From contig JAAHIA010000358.1 of assembly GCA_010671975.1 (NCBI GenBank), forward strand, positions 1-5,150: DNA of 5,150 bases. The letters are read 5' to 3'. How positions within the stretch are numbered: position 1 is the stretch's first letter; each line of letters starts with the position of its first letter. Under the pieces are notes generated by a model. The model was not told where the DNA came from. It ran no database searches and worked only from the letters and a program-made list of their open reading frames with translations. Positions 1-5,150 of this stretch are shown piece by piece. The position numbers and the translations under genes were made by a program. The DNA comes from Leptolyngbya sp. SIO4C1 (GTDB lineage: Bacteria; Cyanobacteriota; Cyanobacteriia; Phormidesmidales; Phormidesmidaceae).

Positions 1-247
1 TGCCGGCTATCAGGAGCCAAGAATTTGCTAGATAGCGAAACGGATGGAGGGCCGCTGGGATATAGAAACAGCTCAAAATCACTAAGAGAACCGCATAGTT
101 GAACAGCCAAACCGTAGAATTTACGGACCCTAGCTGAAAGAAGCTCAGTAAGCCAGCTGGCCTCAGAAACGCCAGCGTTGCAAAAGCGATATTTGCTAGA
201 ATGCCAAGCCAAACCGTTCGTCCGAACCAGAGTGCATACTGATTCAT
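1..247 (-). CDS. Small multi-pass membrane protein, N-terminal part only (runs off the window)
   Basis: An open frame starts at the ATG at 247 and continues without a stop to the window edge, giving 82 visible residues (MNQYALWFGRTVWLGILANI...). The start is well supported: AGGAGG lies 5 nt upstream and overlaps the cytochrome stop codon. Two hydrophobic stretches are visible, at about residues 12-29 and 46-66, and are probably transmembrane helices. A proline-containing loop joins them, and a third hydrophobic run begins near residue 76. I see no catalytic motif and cannot assign a named family. The 9-bp gap after the cytochrome stop implies translation from the same transcript and a partner role, perhaps a membrane subunit or anchor for the cytochrome. 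That role is inference. Because the cytochrome gene upstream is interrupted by an insertion sequence, expression of this gene is probably reduced unless a promoter lies in the element or the remaining cytochrome fragment. Confidence 0.72.
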   Translation of the reverse strand, partial: MNQYALWFGRTVWLGILANIAFATLAFLRPAGLLSFFQLGSVNSTVWLFNYAVLLVILSCFYIPAALHPFRYLANSWLLIAG

Positions 248-252
248 CGCTG

Positions 253-258
253 CCTCCT
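253..258 (-). promoter_or_regulatory. Ribosome binding site AGGAGG of the membrane protein
   Basis: On the minus strand the sequence reads TAGGAGG, where TAG is the stop codon of the cytochrome gene, followed by 5 nt and ATG. It is the strongest Shine-Dalgarno site in the window and fixes the start of the downstream gene. Its overlap with the stop codon suggests translational coupling in the intact operon. Confidence 0.8.
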
Positions 259-631
259 AAAGTTTTTTCATGTACTCAACTAGAGCTTCTTTCTCTTCAG
301 AAGAGAGAGCTAAGCCATAGAGATGACCGCTGTTGCTATTCCCAGGCAGCGCAGTGTCATACTTAAAGTAGTGATGACCGGCTTCTTCGGCGACATCAGA
401 GACAAAGCCTACCTTTTCTTGGTCGAACACATCATTGCCTCGATAGAACACCTGAGGTCTGTTTTCTGGCGCTTCTAGCAGATCTCGCAGCGTTGGCACT
501 GAGCCGTTGTGTAAATAGGGGGCTCGCAGCCAGATGCCGTCTAAGGGATGGTTCGCGTAGCCGTGGGTCTTGCGAAAATGCTGAAAGCGCTGATCGTTAC
601 CTCGGTAAGAAATCTCTGTAAAGAGCGTATA
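257..631 (-). pseudogene. RoxA-like di-haem cytochrome c, C-terminal fragment cut off by the insertion sequence
   Basis: This is the 3' part of the cytochrome gene that starts at 3442. Reading leftwards from the target duplication it encodes YTLFTEISYRGNDQ..., then a conserved block with PLDGIWLRAPYLHNGS and PTLRDLL (about 500-560), and ends with EYMKKL and a TAG at 257-259. The APYLHNGS-type block is characteristic of the C-terminal haem domain of di-haem peroxidases and RoxA-like cytochromes, where this region helps shape the haem pocket (family knowledge). The frame stays open into the insertion sequence as far as a stop at 719-721. No ATG, GTG or TTG occurs in it before a GTG at 499, and no ribosome binding site is evident there. 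The fragment is therefore probably untranslated. It contains no CXXCH motif and could not bind haem c by itself. Confidence 0.9.
623..631. repeat. Target site duplication, left copy
   Basis: GAGCGTATA directly abuts the left end of the insertion sequence and is repeated exactly at 2324-2332. Nine-base duplications are the length I associate with the ISKra4 subgroup. On the cytochrome strand the duplicated codons read Tyr-Thr-Leu in the same frame in both copies. Confidence 0.95.
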
Positions 632-644
632 GGGCGTAACCGGT
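632..644 (+). repeat. Left terminal inverted repeat of the insertion sequence
   Basis: GGGCGTAACCGGT matches the reverse complement of 2311-2323 at all 13 positions. The repeat is presumably where the transposase binds and cleaves. Confidence 0.92.
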
Positions 645-677
645 GTTCCTCGCCTATCAATAAAGGGGCTGAAATAT

Positions 678-706
678 TTGTCAGTTGGCCGTTGTAGAGC
701 ATTAAT
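678..706 (+). promoter_or_regulatory. Possible promoter of the transposase
   Basis: TTGTCA (678-683) and ATTAAT (701-706) are separated by 17 bp. They match the sigma-70 type boxes at 5 of 6 and 4 of 6 positions. The site lies within the short left flank of the element, just ahead of the transposase ribosome binding site. The -10 box is only 18 bases from the proposed TTG start, so the leader would be very short. This is a pattern match only. Confidence 0.35.
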
Positions 707-714
707 TAGGAAAT

Positions 715-718
715 AGGA
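715..718 (+). promoter_or_regulatory. AGGA ribosome binding site ahead of the TTG start of the transposase
   Basis: AGGA lies 6 nt before the TTG at 725. The first in-frame ATG codons (767 and 770) have no comparable purine-rich sequence in front of them. This favours the TTG start, although the longer N-terminus is not otherwise confirmed. Confidence 0.45.
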
Positions 719-724
719 CTAGCG

Positions 725-2296
725 TTGGAATATGAAGGCCAATCTAGTCCCAACAATATAGTTACTATGATGTCCCAATCCTATCCATCTGACCAGGGTC
801 AACTCGTTGCCGTCCGAGCCGAGCAACTCTCCGAGTACGTTAAGCGCTCAGCTATTGAAGGAACTCCCATCCATGAAGTAGAGCAGGGCATTTGGGAGTG
901 CCTGTTAGCGATGGGTCGAGAGGCGCTGGGGCTGTATTTATCAGTGCAGGGGAGCGGAGATGTCGGCGAGACGGTTGAACTAGAGACCGGAGCGGTGGTC
1001 CGACGCTTGCCTTCATTGCATGTCCGGGCCTATCAATCGGTGTTTGGTGAGTTTGAGCTTGCTCGATGCGTCTATGGGAGTCGAGTCGGTCAAAGAATCA
1101 CCTTTGTGCCGCTGGATGCTCGGTTGCAGCTACCCGAGAGCAAGTTTTCCTACCTGTTGCAAGACTGGAGTCAGGGACTGGCTGTGAACAATGCTTATGC
1201 TCAGGTGAATGCGACTTTGAGCCGCATACTGGGAATCACCCAATCGAGCGATAGCTTGGAGCGGATGAACCGTCAGATGAGCACAACGGTGGAGTGCTTT
1301 GAGGCCACTCGTGCGTCTCCCCCTGCCGCGCCTGTGGGTCATCTCATCGTGGCCAGTGCCGATGGCAAAGGGGTGCCGATTCGTCAGAGTGCAACCACCT
1401 CGACCATTGCCGGACATCGTCCCCAGAAAGGTCCGAAACCGAATCGCAAGAAAATGGCCATTGTCGGAGCCGCCTATAGCGTTGAGCCCAGAGTCCGAAC
1501 CCCCCAATCGGTACTCGATTCCCTCTTTCGAATGCCCAGCGACCCGCGTGACGCCAAACCTGATACGCCTCAAGCTAGACCCGCTGACAAGCATCTTAGA
1601 GCTCGATTAACTATGGAGATGCCAGAGTCCCCTGGTGAGGAGAGCGCCACAGACCAGATATTTGAGTGGCTGCGTACCCAAGTGAATCAACGTCAACCCA
1701 CCTCATCACTACCCGTGATTGTGTTGATGGATGGTCAACCGTCCCTATGGCAAGCGGCTCAGACCTATTTGCCCCAATCCAATGCGATTGAAATTCTGGA
1801 TTTGTTGCATGTGACCTCACGCATTTGGCAGGTCGTGCCGTTCTGGTACAAAGCCCATAGTGATGAAGCGCTCCTAGCCGTCAAAGTCTATGTGTCATTG
1901 ATTCTCCAGGGTCAGGTGGACGTGATCATCACCGTGTGGCGTTTATTGGCCGATTCGGGGACACTCAAACCTAAGCAGGAAAAATGCTTGAGACAGGTCT
2001 GTAATTATTTCGAGAACAATTGGCATCGCATGCACTATGACCAGTATTTAGCAGCGGGCTATCCGATTGCCTCTGGCGTGATTGAGGGGGCTTGTCGTCA
2101 TCTTGTCAAAGACCGCATGGAGCGCGCGGGCATGCAATGGACGCTCAACGGGGCTCAAGCCATGTTAAATCTCCGCTCTGTTGCTCTTAATCGGGCTTGG
2201 CAAGCCTTTACTCAATTTCGCATTCAGCATGAAACTGAACGGCTTTATCCACACCGAAACCTCCTCGCTACAGTCGATTGGCCTCTTTTGGCTTAA
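725..2296 (+). CDS. ISKra4-family DDE transposase
   Basis: This gene of 523 codons catalyses cut-and-paste or copy-type movement of the surrounding element by acting on its terminal repeats. The probable catalytic triad is visible. The first Asp is residue 213, in SADGKGVPIR. The second is Asp336, in VLMDGQPSLW. The Glu is residue 454, in GVIEGACRHLVKDRMERAGM, a motif typical of ISKra4 and related transposases. The N-terminal 200 residues contain a helical region (RAEQLSEYVKRSAIEG) likely to bind DNA. A basic segment (GPKPNRKK, residues 236-243) follows the first Asp. Length is normal and there is no frameshift. The start is a TTG with AGGA 6 nt upstream. The alternative is ATG at 767 or 770, which would remove 14 or 15 residues without touching the core. 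The stop lies 27 bp from the element end, and no terminator is visible after it. Family identity is certain from motifs and element structure; activity is inferred. Confidence 0.95.
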   Translation: MEYEGQSSPNNIVTMMSQSYPSDQGQLVAVRAEQLSEYVKRSAIEGTPIHEVEQGIWECLLAMGREALGLYLSVQGSGDVGETVELETGAVVRRLPSLHVRAYQSVFGEFELARCVYGSRVGQRITFVPLDARLQLPESKFSYLLQDWSQGLAVNNAYAQVNATLSRILGITQSSDSLERMNRQMSTTVECFEATRASPPAAPVGHLIVASADGKGVPIRQSATTSTIAGHRPQKGPKPNRKKMAIVGAAYSVEPRVRTPQSVLDSLFRMPSDPRDAKPDTPQARPADKHLRARLTMEMPESPGEESATDQIFEWLRTQVNQRQPTSSLPVIVLMDGQPSLWQAAQTYLPQSNAIEILDLLHVTSRIWQVVPFWYKAHSDEALLAVKVYVSLILQGQVDVIITVWRLLADSGTLKPKQEKCLRQVCNYFENNWHRMHYDQYLAAGYPIASGVIEGACRHLVKDRMERAGMQWTLNGAQAMLNLRSVALNRAWQAFTQFRIQHETERLYPHRNLLATVDWPLLA

Positions 2297-2310
2297 GATT
2301 AGAGCGCGAG

Positions 2311-2323
2311 ACCGGTTACGCCC
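2311..2323 (-). repeat. Right terminal inverted repeat of the insertion sequence
   Basis: ACCGGTTACGCCC is the exact reverse complement of the left end at 632-644. It begins 14 bases after the transposase stop codon. Confidence 0.92.
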
Positions 2324-2332
2324 GAGCGTATA
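2324..2332. repeat. Target site duplication, right copy
   Basis: GAGCGTATA abuts the right end of the insertion sequence and is identical to 623-631. Deleting the element and one copy removes 1701 bp, a multiple of three, and rejoins the cytochrome frame. Confidence 0.95.
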
Positions 2333-3442
2333 CTGGTTTGAAGCCAGCTCATAGGTGTAGGAATTCAGGCGCGCCGGATCTGTGCCAATCTCTTCGAGGG
2401 GCACAACTTTGCCCACATCAGGGCCGTTAAACGCATGGCAGCTGGCGCAGCTGTTCTGAAATAGCGTCTGCCCAGTCGAGGCCAGCGTTTCATCGACTGC
2501 ATAGGGATAGGCGGGGGCAGATAGCTCCCACAGCCAGTCTTTGATGCGGTAGATTGCATCAAAGTTAATGTTGGTCGGTGTGACTAGAGCTAGGGCCGCA
2601 CTGTTGTTGCGCTCATCTACCGACGTATTGTTGCCATCCCAGTGCAGCTGCATGCCTTCGCGAGGTCCCTGCTGCCAGATGCTGGGAAAATCGCTGATGC
2701 CGTTGAGCTCTGAGTCATCGAGCTGATCGACTGGAAAGTTAAACCGCAGCGCCTTGTAGGGCGTGAAAGTATCTACGCGACCCGGTCCATACGCCGACTC
2801 GCGCTCTAAAAACGTAAACTTACTGGCTTGAGCAATTAAAGCGTCTCGGGTGCGAGGGATGGCGATGTAGCGATAGATTAGCTTTTCTAAAGGGTTGAGC
2901 TGGGCTCCCATTGCTTCGATTGCGGGCATCATTTCCCTAGCGCTAAATTGCGGCTCGAGCGGCACTTCTGAGACGAACTTGATGTACCCTTCTAAATCAA
3001 CCGTGTTAGAAGGCATGGTCGAGATAATTTGGGGAATGCTATCGGGCGTAGTTCGCACTGAGCCGACATGACAGGTGGCGCAGTTCTGCGTCACAACGTC
3101 CAAGCCCAGGTAGCTGCTTTTGGCAAATCCAATTGGCAAGTCCTGGTCAGGTTCTTGAATGAACCCTAGCGAGCTGTACCCCTCACCTGGCAGCTTGTCT
3201 GGGAACATCGTTGGCAGCACCTTCCAGATCCAATAGGGGATACCGCTGGTAGGTTCACCGCCAATCGAAGCGTACTTGAAGTGGTCATCAATATTGGCGT
3301 ACTTAGCTGGACCGCTCTGAGTAATCAGGGGCCAAACTAGAATGACGGCAATCACTAAGACGGCGCTGATAGCAACAGTTGCCAGCCGCTTTAGGACAGT
3401 GAAAATTTTCTGAGACAAATTTGATTTAGCTTGTTCGCTCAT
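2324..3442 (-). pseudogene. RoxA-like membrane-anchored di-haem cytochrome c, N-terminal fragment (interrupted after residue 373)
   Basis: From ATG 3442 the protein begins with a short basic segment and one hydrophobic helix (about residues 20-42), an uncleaved-looking anchor or signal that would place the rest in the periplasm or lumen. Two haem c sites follow: CATCH at residues 121-125 and CASCH at 332-336. LHWDGNN (266-272) lies between them. Two CXXCH sites about 210 residues apart with this linker resemble di-haem cytochrome c peroxidase-like and RoxA-type proteins, some of which act as oxygenases or peroxidases. The substrate here is unknown. Rejoined to 257-622 the protein would be 494 residues, shorter than rubber oxygenase RoxA. 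As it stands the frame continues 52 codons into the insertion sequence and stops at 2165, giving a 425-residue chimera without the C-terminal haem-domain block. ATG 3442 is preferred because upstream codons encode no sensible sequence. The ribosome binding site is weak. Confidence 0.9.
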
Positions 3443-3455
3443 AGCTAATATGGCT

Positions 3456-3475
3456 CTGCTAAGGAAACCTAGCAG
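3456..3475 (-). other. Small imperfect hairpin between the oxidoreductase and cytochrome genes
   Basis: On the minus-strand transcript CTGCTA pairs with TAGCAG. GG/CC pairs inside it, around a TTT loop with one bulged base. It lies 13 nt before the cytochrome ATG in the 64-bp gap. No U-run follows, so it is not a convincing terminator. It could affect translation or processing of the cytochrome message, or mean nothing. Confidence 0.3.
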
Positions 3476-3506
3476 CTGGGTGGAGAAACACGCAGCCGCT
3501 GCGGAT

Positions 3507-5069
3507 CTACTGTTTTGTAGCTGCCTCAGAGGGCACAAACGTCTTAGCCCGAGGCTTGAACACGCTCATGACCTGCTCATTTTTTGCGCGGAGGGCTGCT
3601 TGCGCGGCTTCGTGCTTCTCTTGGTCTGGAAGATTCTTGGTCGATTGCTGATAGTAGCGATCGATGTCGTGGCAGCCAACCGGCAGCTCTAAATAGGCTC
3701 CCAAACAGTTATTGCAGTAGGTGCAGGGTCGCTCAGCAATATCAATGCCCTGCTTGAAGTATTTATTCACTAAGTCATTGTTGGCAACCAGCATTCGAGC
3801 CATACTGACGGCATCGGTATATCCTTCTTGAATCGCAGCATTGATGTAGGAAGCCTGCTGAAATCCTCCCGTGGTGATAATCGGAACTTCATGAAGCGCA
3901 TCTTTGACAGCTTTTGCATCTCTGAGCACGGTACCTTGATGCCGCTTGAGCAGCTCTCTAAACGTTTGGGTGGGAACATGCTCTTTGAAAAGGTTATCGA
4001 GCCACTGGTCCTGTATCTCTAACCCGCTCACCGGCTGCTCATAGCGACCGTCTATTTTTCTAGGCAGACGTTCCCAAATCCAAGCAAATAGCGGATGCAA
4101 AAATCGATAGCGGAACAGCAGCTGGTTACGAAAGCTGGATTTTCCACCGCTTGAAGTCATCGTATCGTAGGTGTAGCGAAGCATTTCGAATGGAAAAGGT
4201 CCCGATGGCAGCAGAGGATGTGGGAAGGTGCTGCCTCTAGACACGTGAATGGCATCGACGCCGTCCTCTTCTAGCCACTGGCAAATTTTGATAGCCTCTT
4301 CAAACGTGTTGCCGGCGTTTGACCAGGGAGGAAGAATATTGTTAAACTCTCTGACGCTAATTTTAGCCTGCAGGTGAAACGCTTGGCCTACCACCTGGCG
4401 AATTGCCTGAACAATTTCCTTTAAAAACTGATATCGGCCTCTTAGGTCGCCTCCGTAGCCCTCTTTGGCGGTACGCTGATTGATGCCAGCGCTGAGAAAC
4501 TGATTGATCAAGTAGCCGTGAGAACTGTGCAGCTCAACGCCGTCTAGACCCGCTTCTTGCGCTCTACCAGCAGCAGCAGCAAACTTCTGGATAATCTGCC
4601 GTATTTCGTCTGTCGTCATTTTTCTAGACGGCAGACCGTTAACCTGATCGGCCTGCTTAGTGGCGCTTGGTGCCAATGCTGGGCTAATCGCTTTAGTGAC
4701 CGGATCAATCAGCGTGTTTTCAATGCCCTCGATATCTCTCTGGCGACCAGAATGGCTCAGCTGCAGGATGTATTTGCACTGATACTGATGCACCGCTTTA
4801 CCAACCGTGTGCCAAAACGGAATAGCGCTATCTTCGTCTATGGTGGCTACCTGAGGCGTAATCTGGCCTTCTCTGCTAACCGGCACGTAAGAAGACACGA
4901 TGGCCCCTACGCCGCCTTTAGCAAATTTGTGCTCCCAGTTGACTCGGGCCTGATTGCCGGAGCCGTCATAGTTATCCCATCGACCGGTCACACTGGAGCG
5001 AAAGACGCGGTTTTTGACGGTAAGATGGCGGAAGTGAATCGGATCTAAAAGCGTACTCTCAGTGCTCAT
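3507..5069 (-). CDS. Old Yellow Enzyme-family NADH:flavin oxidoreductase with C-terminal cysteine cluster
   Basis: This is a 520-residue FMN-dependent TIM-barrel reductase of the OYE / 2,4-dienoyl-CoA reductase type, probably cytoplasmic. Members reduce activated C=C bonds or related substrates with NAD(P)H; the substrate here is unknown. Visible marks in order are PIHFRHLTVKNR at the start of the barrel, LQLSHSGRQ (102-110), and HSSHGYLINQFLS (181-193) with the paired His and probable proton-donor Tyr186. YGGDLRGR (205-212) follows, then the phosphate-binding ITTGGF (398-403) and SMARMLVAN (422-430). A CX2CX2CX10C cluster at Cys449, 452, 455 and 466 probably holds an Fe-S centre. An extra stretch of about 85 residues (300-385), partly aromatic-rich, interrupts the usual barrel between the last strands. 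There is no second FAD/NAD domain as in full dienoyl-CoA reductases. The start ATG has AGGAAG 5 nt upstream. The gene heads the operon, so it may supply or take electrons in the same pathway as the cytochrome. Confidence 0.9.
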   Translation of the reverse strand: MSTESTLLDPIHFRHLTVKNRVFRSSVTGRWDNYDGSGNQARVNWEHKFAKGGVGAIVSSYVPVSREGQITPQVATIDEDSAIPFWHTVGKAVHQYQCKYILQLSHSGRQRDIEGIENTLIDPVTKAISPALAPSATKQADQVNGLPSRKMTTDEIRQIIQKFAAAAGRAQEAGLDGVELHSSHGYLINQFLSAGINQRTAKEGYGGDLRGRYQFLKEIVQAIRQVVGQAFHLQAKISVREFNNILPPWSNAGNTFEEAIKICQWLEEDGVDAIHVSRGSTFPHPLLPSGPFPFEMLRYTYDTMTSSGGKSSFRNQLLFRYRFLHPLFAWIWERLPRKIDGRYEQPVSGLEIQDQWLDNLFKEHVPTQTFRELLKRHQGTVLRDAKAVKDALHEVPIITTGGFQQASYINAAIQEGYTDAVSMARMLVANNDLVNKYFKQGIDIAERPCTYCNNCLGAYLELPVGCHDIDRYYQQSTKNLPDQEKHEAAQAALRAKNEQVMSVFKPRAKTFVPSEAATKQ

Positions 5070-5074
5070 GATAA

Positions 5075-5080
5075 CTTCCT
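5075..5080 (-). promoter_or_regulatory. Ribosome binding site AGGAAG of the oxidoreductase
   Basis: AGGAAG is 5 nt before ATG 5069 and supports this start. It forms the outermost six base pairs of the large palindrome, so in a folded leader it would be base-paired and hidden from ribosomes. Confidence 0.7.
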
Positions 5081-5149
5081 AATTGAGTGGCATACGTAAG
5101 CGACTTCAGCTGGGCTGAAGTCGCTTACGTATGCCACTCAATTAGGAAG
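5075..5149. repeat. Perfect 36-bp inverted repeat with 3-nt loop upstream of the oxidoreductase
   Basis: Bases 5075-5110 pair with 5114-5149 at all 36 positions around a TGG loop. The next pair, 5074 and 5150, does not match. A transcript entering from the right would form one long hairpin that includes the ribosome binding site at its base. It could be an operator, a translation-blocking leader, the end of a small mobile repeat, or an amplification/assembly fold-back at the contig edge. No T-run follows, so a standard terminator is unlikely. The promoter of the operon is not visible and must lie within or beyond this repeat. Confidence 0.9.
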
Positions 5150-5150
5150 A

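Larger units (their letters stand above)
632..2323 (+). mobile_element. Complete ISKra4-family insertion sequence, 1692 bp
   Basis: The ends are 13-bp perfect inverted repeats beginning GGGCGTAACCGGT, with only weak, gapped similarity further in (for example a shared CTCGC). A 9-bp exact duplication of the target flanks both ends. A single transposase gene fills most of the element, leaving 93 bp before it and 27 bp after it. GGG ends, 9-bp duplication, one long DDE reading frame and total size all fit the ISKra4 group as I know it from IS classification. No passenger genes are present. Intact ends, intact transposase and an unmutated target duplication suggest a recent, potentially active insertion. 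It sits inside the di-haem cytochrome gene in the opposite orientation. Confidence 0.93.

Noticed and set aside
1130..1594. Minus-strand open frame of 154 codons inside the transposase gene
   Set aside because: It is fully contained antisense to a well-supported transposase. It encodes a low-complexity, His/Gly/Arg-rich sequence without recognisable motifs and has no clear ribosome binding site.
3443..3538. Extended upstream start of the cytochrome frame, overlapping the end of the oxidoreductase gene
   Set aside because: The added residues do not resemble a signal sequence and would overlap the oxidoreductase. The ATG at 3442 directly precedes a typical basic-plus-hydrophobic N-terminus.
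3655..3668. Cyanobacterial HIP1 octamer (GCGATCGC)
   Set aside because: Only a partial match, GCGATCGA, is present. I found no full copy, so it cannot support the cyanobacterial assignment.
4557..5048. Plus-strand open frame of 163 codons opposite the oxidoreductase
   Set aside because: It is antisense to conserved OYE motifs, and its translation shows no domain or plausible start signal. It is a shadow of the real gene.
5075..5149. Rho-independent terminator
   Set aside because: The stem is far longer than usual, there is no T-run on either side, and it lies directly ahead of a start codon rather than after a gene.
1..5150. CRISPR array, tRNA or other structured RNA gene
   Set aside because: No regularly spaced direct repeats, tRNA-like cloverleaf or other recognisable RNA pattern was found on reading both strands.

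Overview
The window most resembles DNA from a cyanobacterium (possibly a Leptolyngbya- or Acaryochloris-like lineage) or a related environmental bacterium. This is inferred from protein character, the ISKra4-type insertion sequence and the mixture of clear and weak Shine-Dalgarno sites. No rRNA, tRNA or lineage-specific marker is present, so the taxonomy is tentative.

The underlying layout is a three-gene operon on the minus strand, read from right to left. First is an Old Yellow Enzyme-type NADH:flavin oxidoreductase with a C-terminal cysteine cluster (5069-3507). After 64 bp comes a membrane-anchored di-haem c-type cytochrome of the RoxA-like / cytochrome c peroxidase-like group (start 3442, stop 257). 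Nine bases after its stop codon begins a small multi-pass membrane protein (from 247), which runs off the left edge of the window.

The cytochrome gene is split by a complete 1692-bp insertion sequence (632-2323) with 13-bp perfect terminal inverted repeats starting GGG. It is flanked by a perfect 9-bp target duplication (623-631 and 2324-2332) and encodes one ISKra4-family DDE transposase on the plus strand. Removing the element plus one target copy (1701 bp) restores an uninterrupted 494-residue cytochrome frame. Both CXXCH haem motifs lie on the N-terminal side. The conserved C-terminal segment containing the APYLHNGS motif is cut off and has no start of its own.

The right edge holds a near-perfect palindrome: 36-bp perfect arms with a 3-nt loop (5075-5149). 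It includes the oxidoreductase ribosome binding site. It is either a regulatory hairpin or operator, or a fold-back assembly artefact, since it ends one base short of the window edge.

The intact ancestral operon looks like a redox module: a flavin/Fe-S reductase, a membrane-tethered di-haem oxidase or peroxidase facing the periplasm or lumen, and a membrane partner. Its substrate cannot be read from the sequence. In this copy the cytochrome is inactivated and expression of the third gene is probably reduced.
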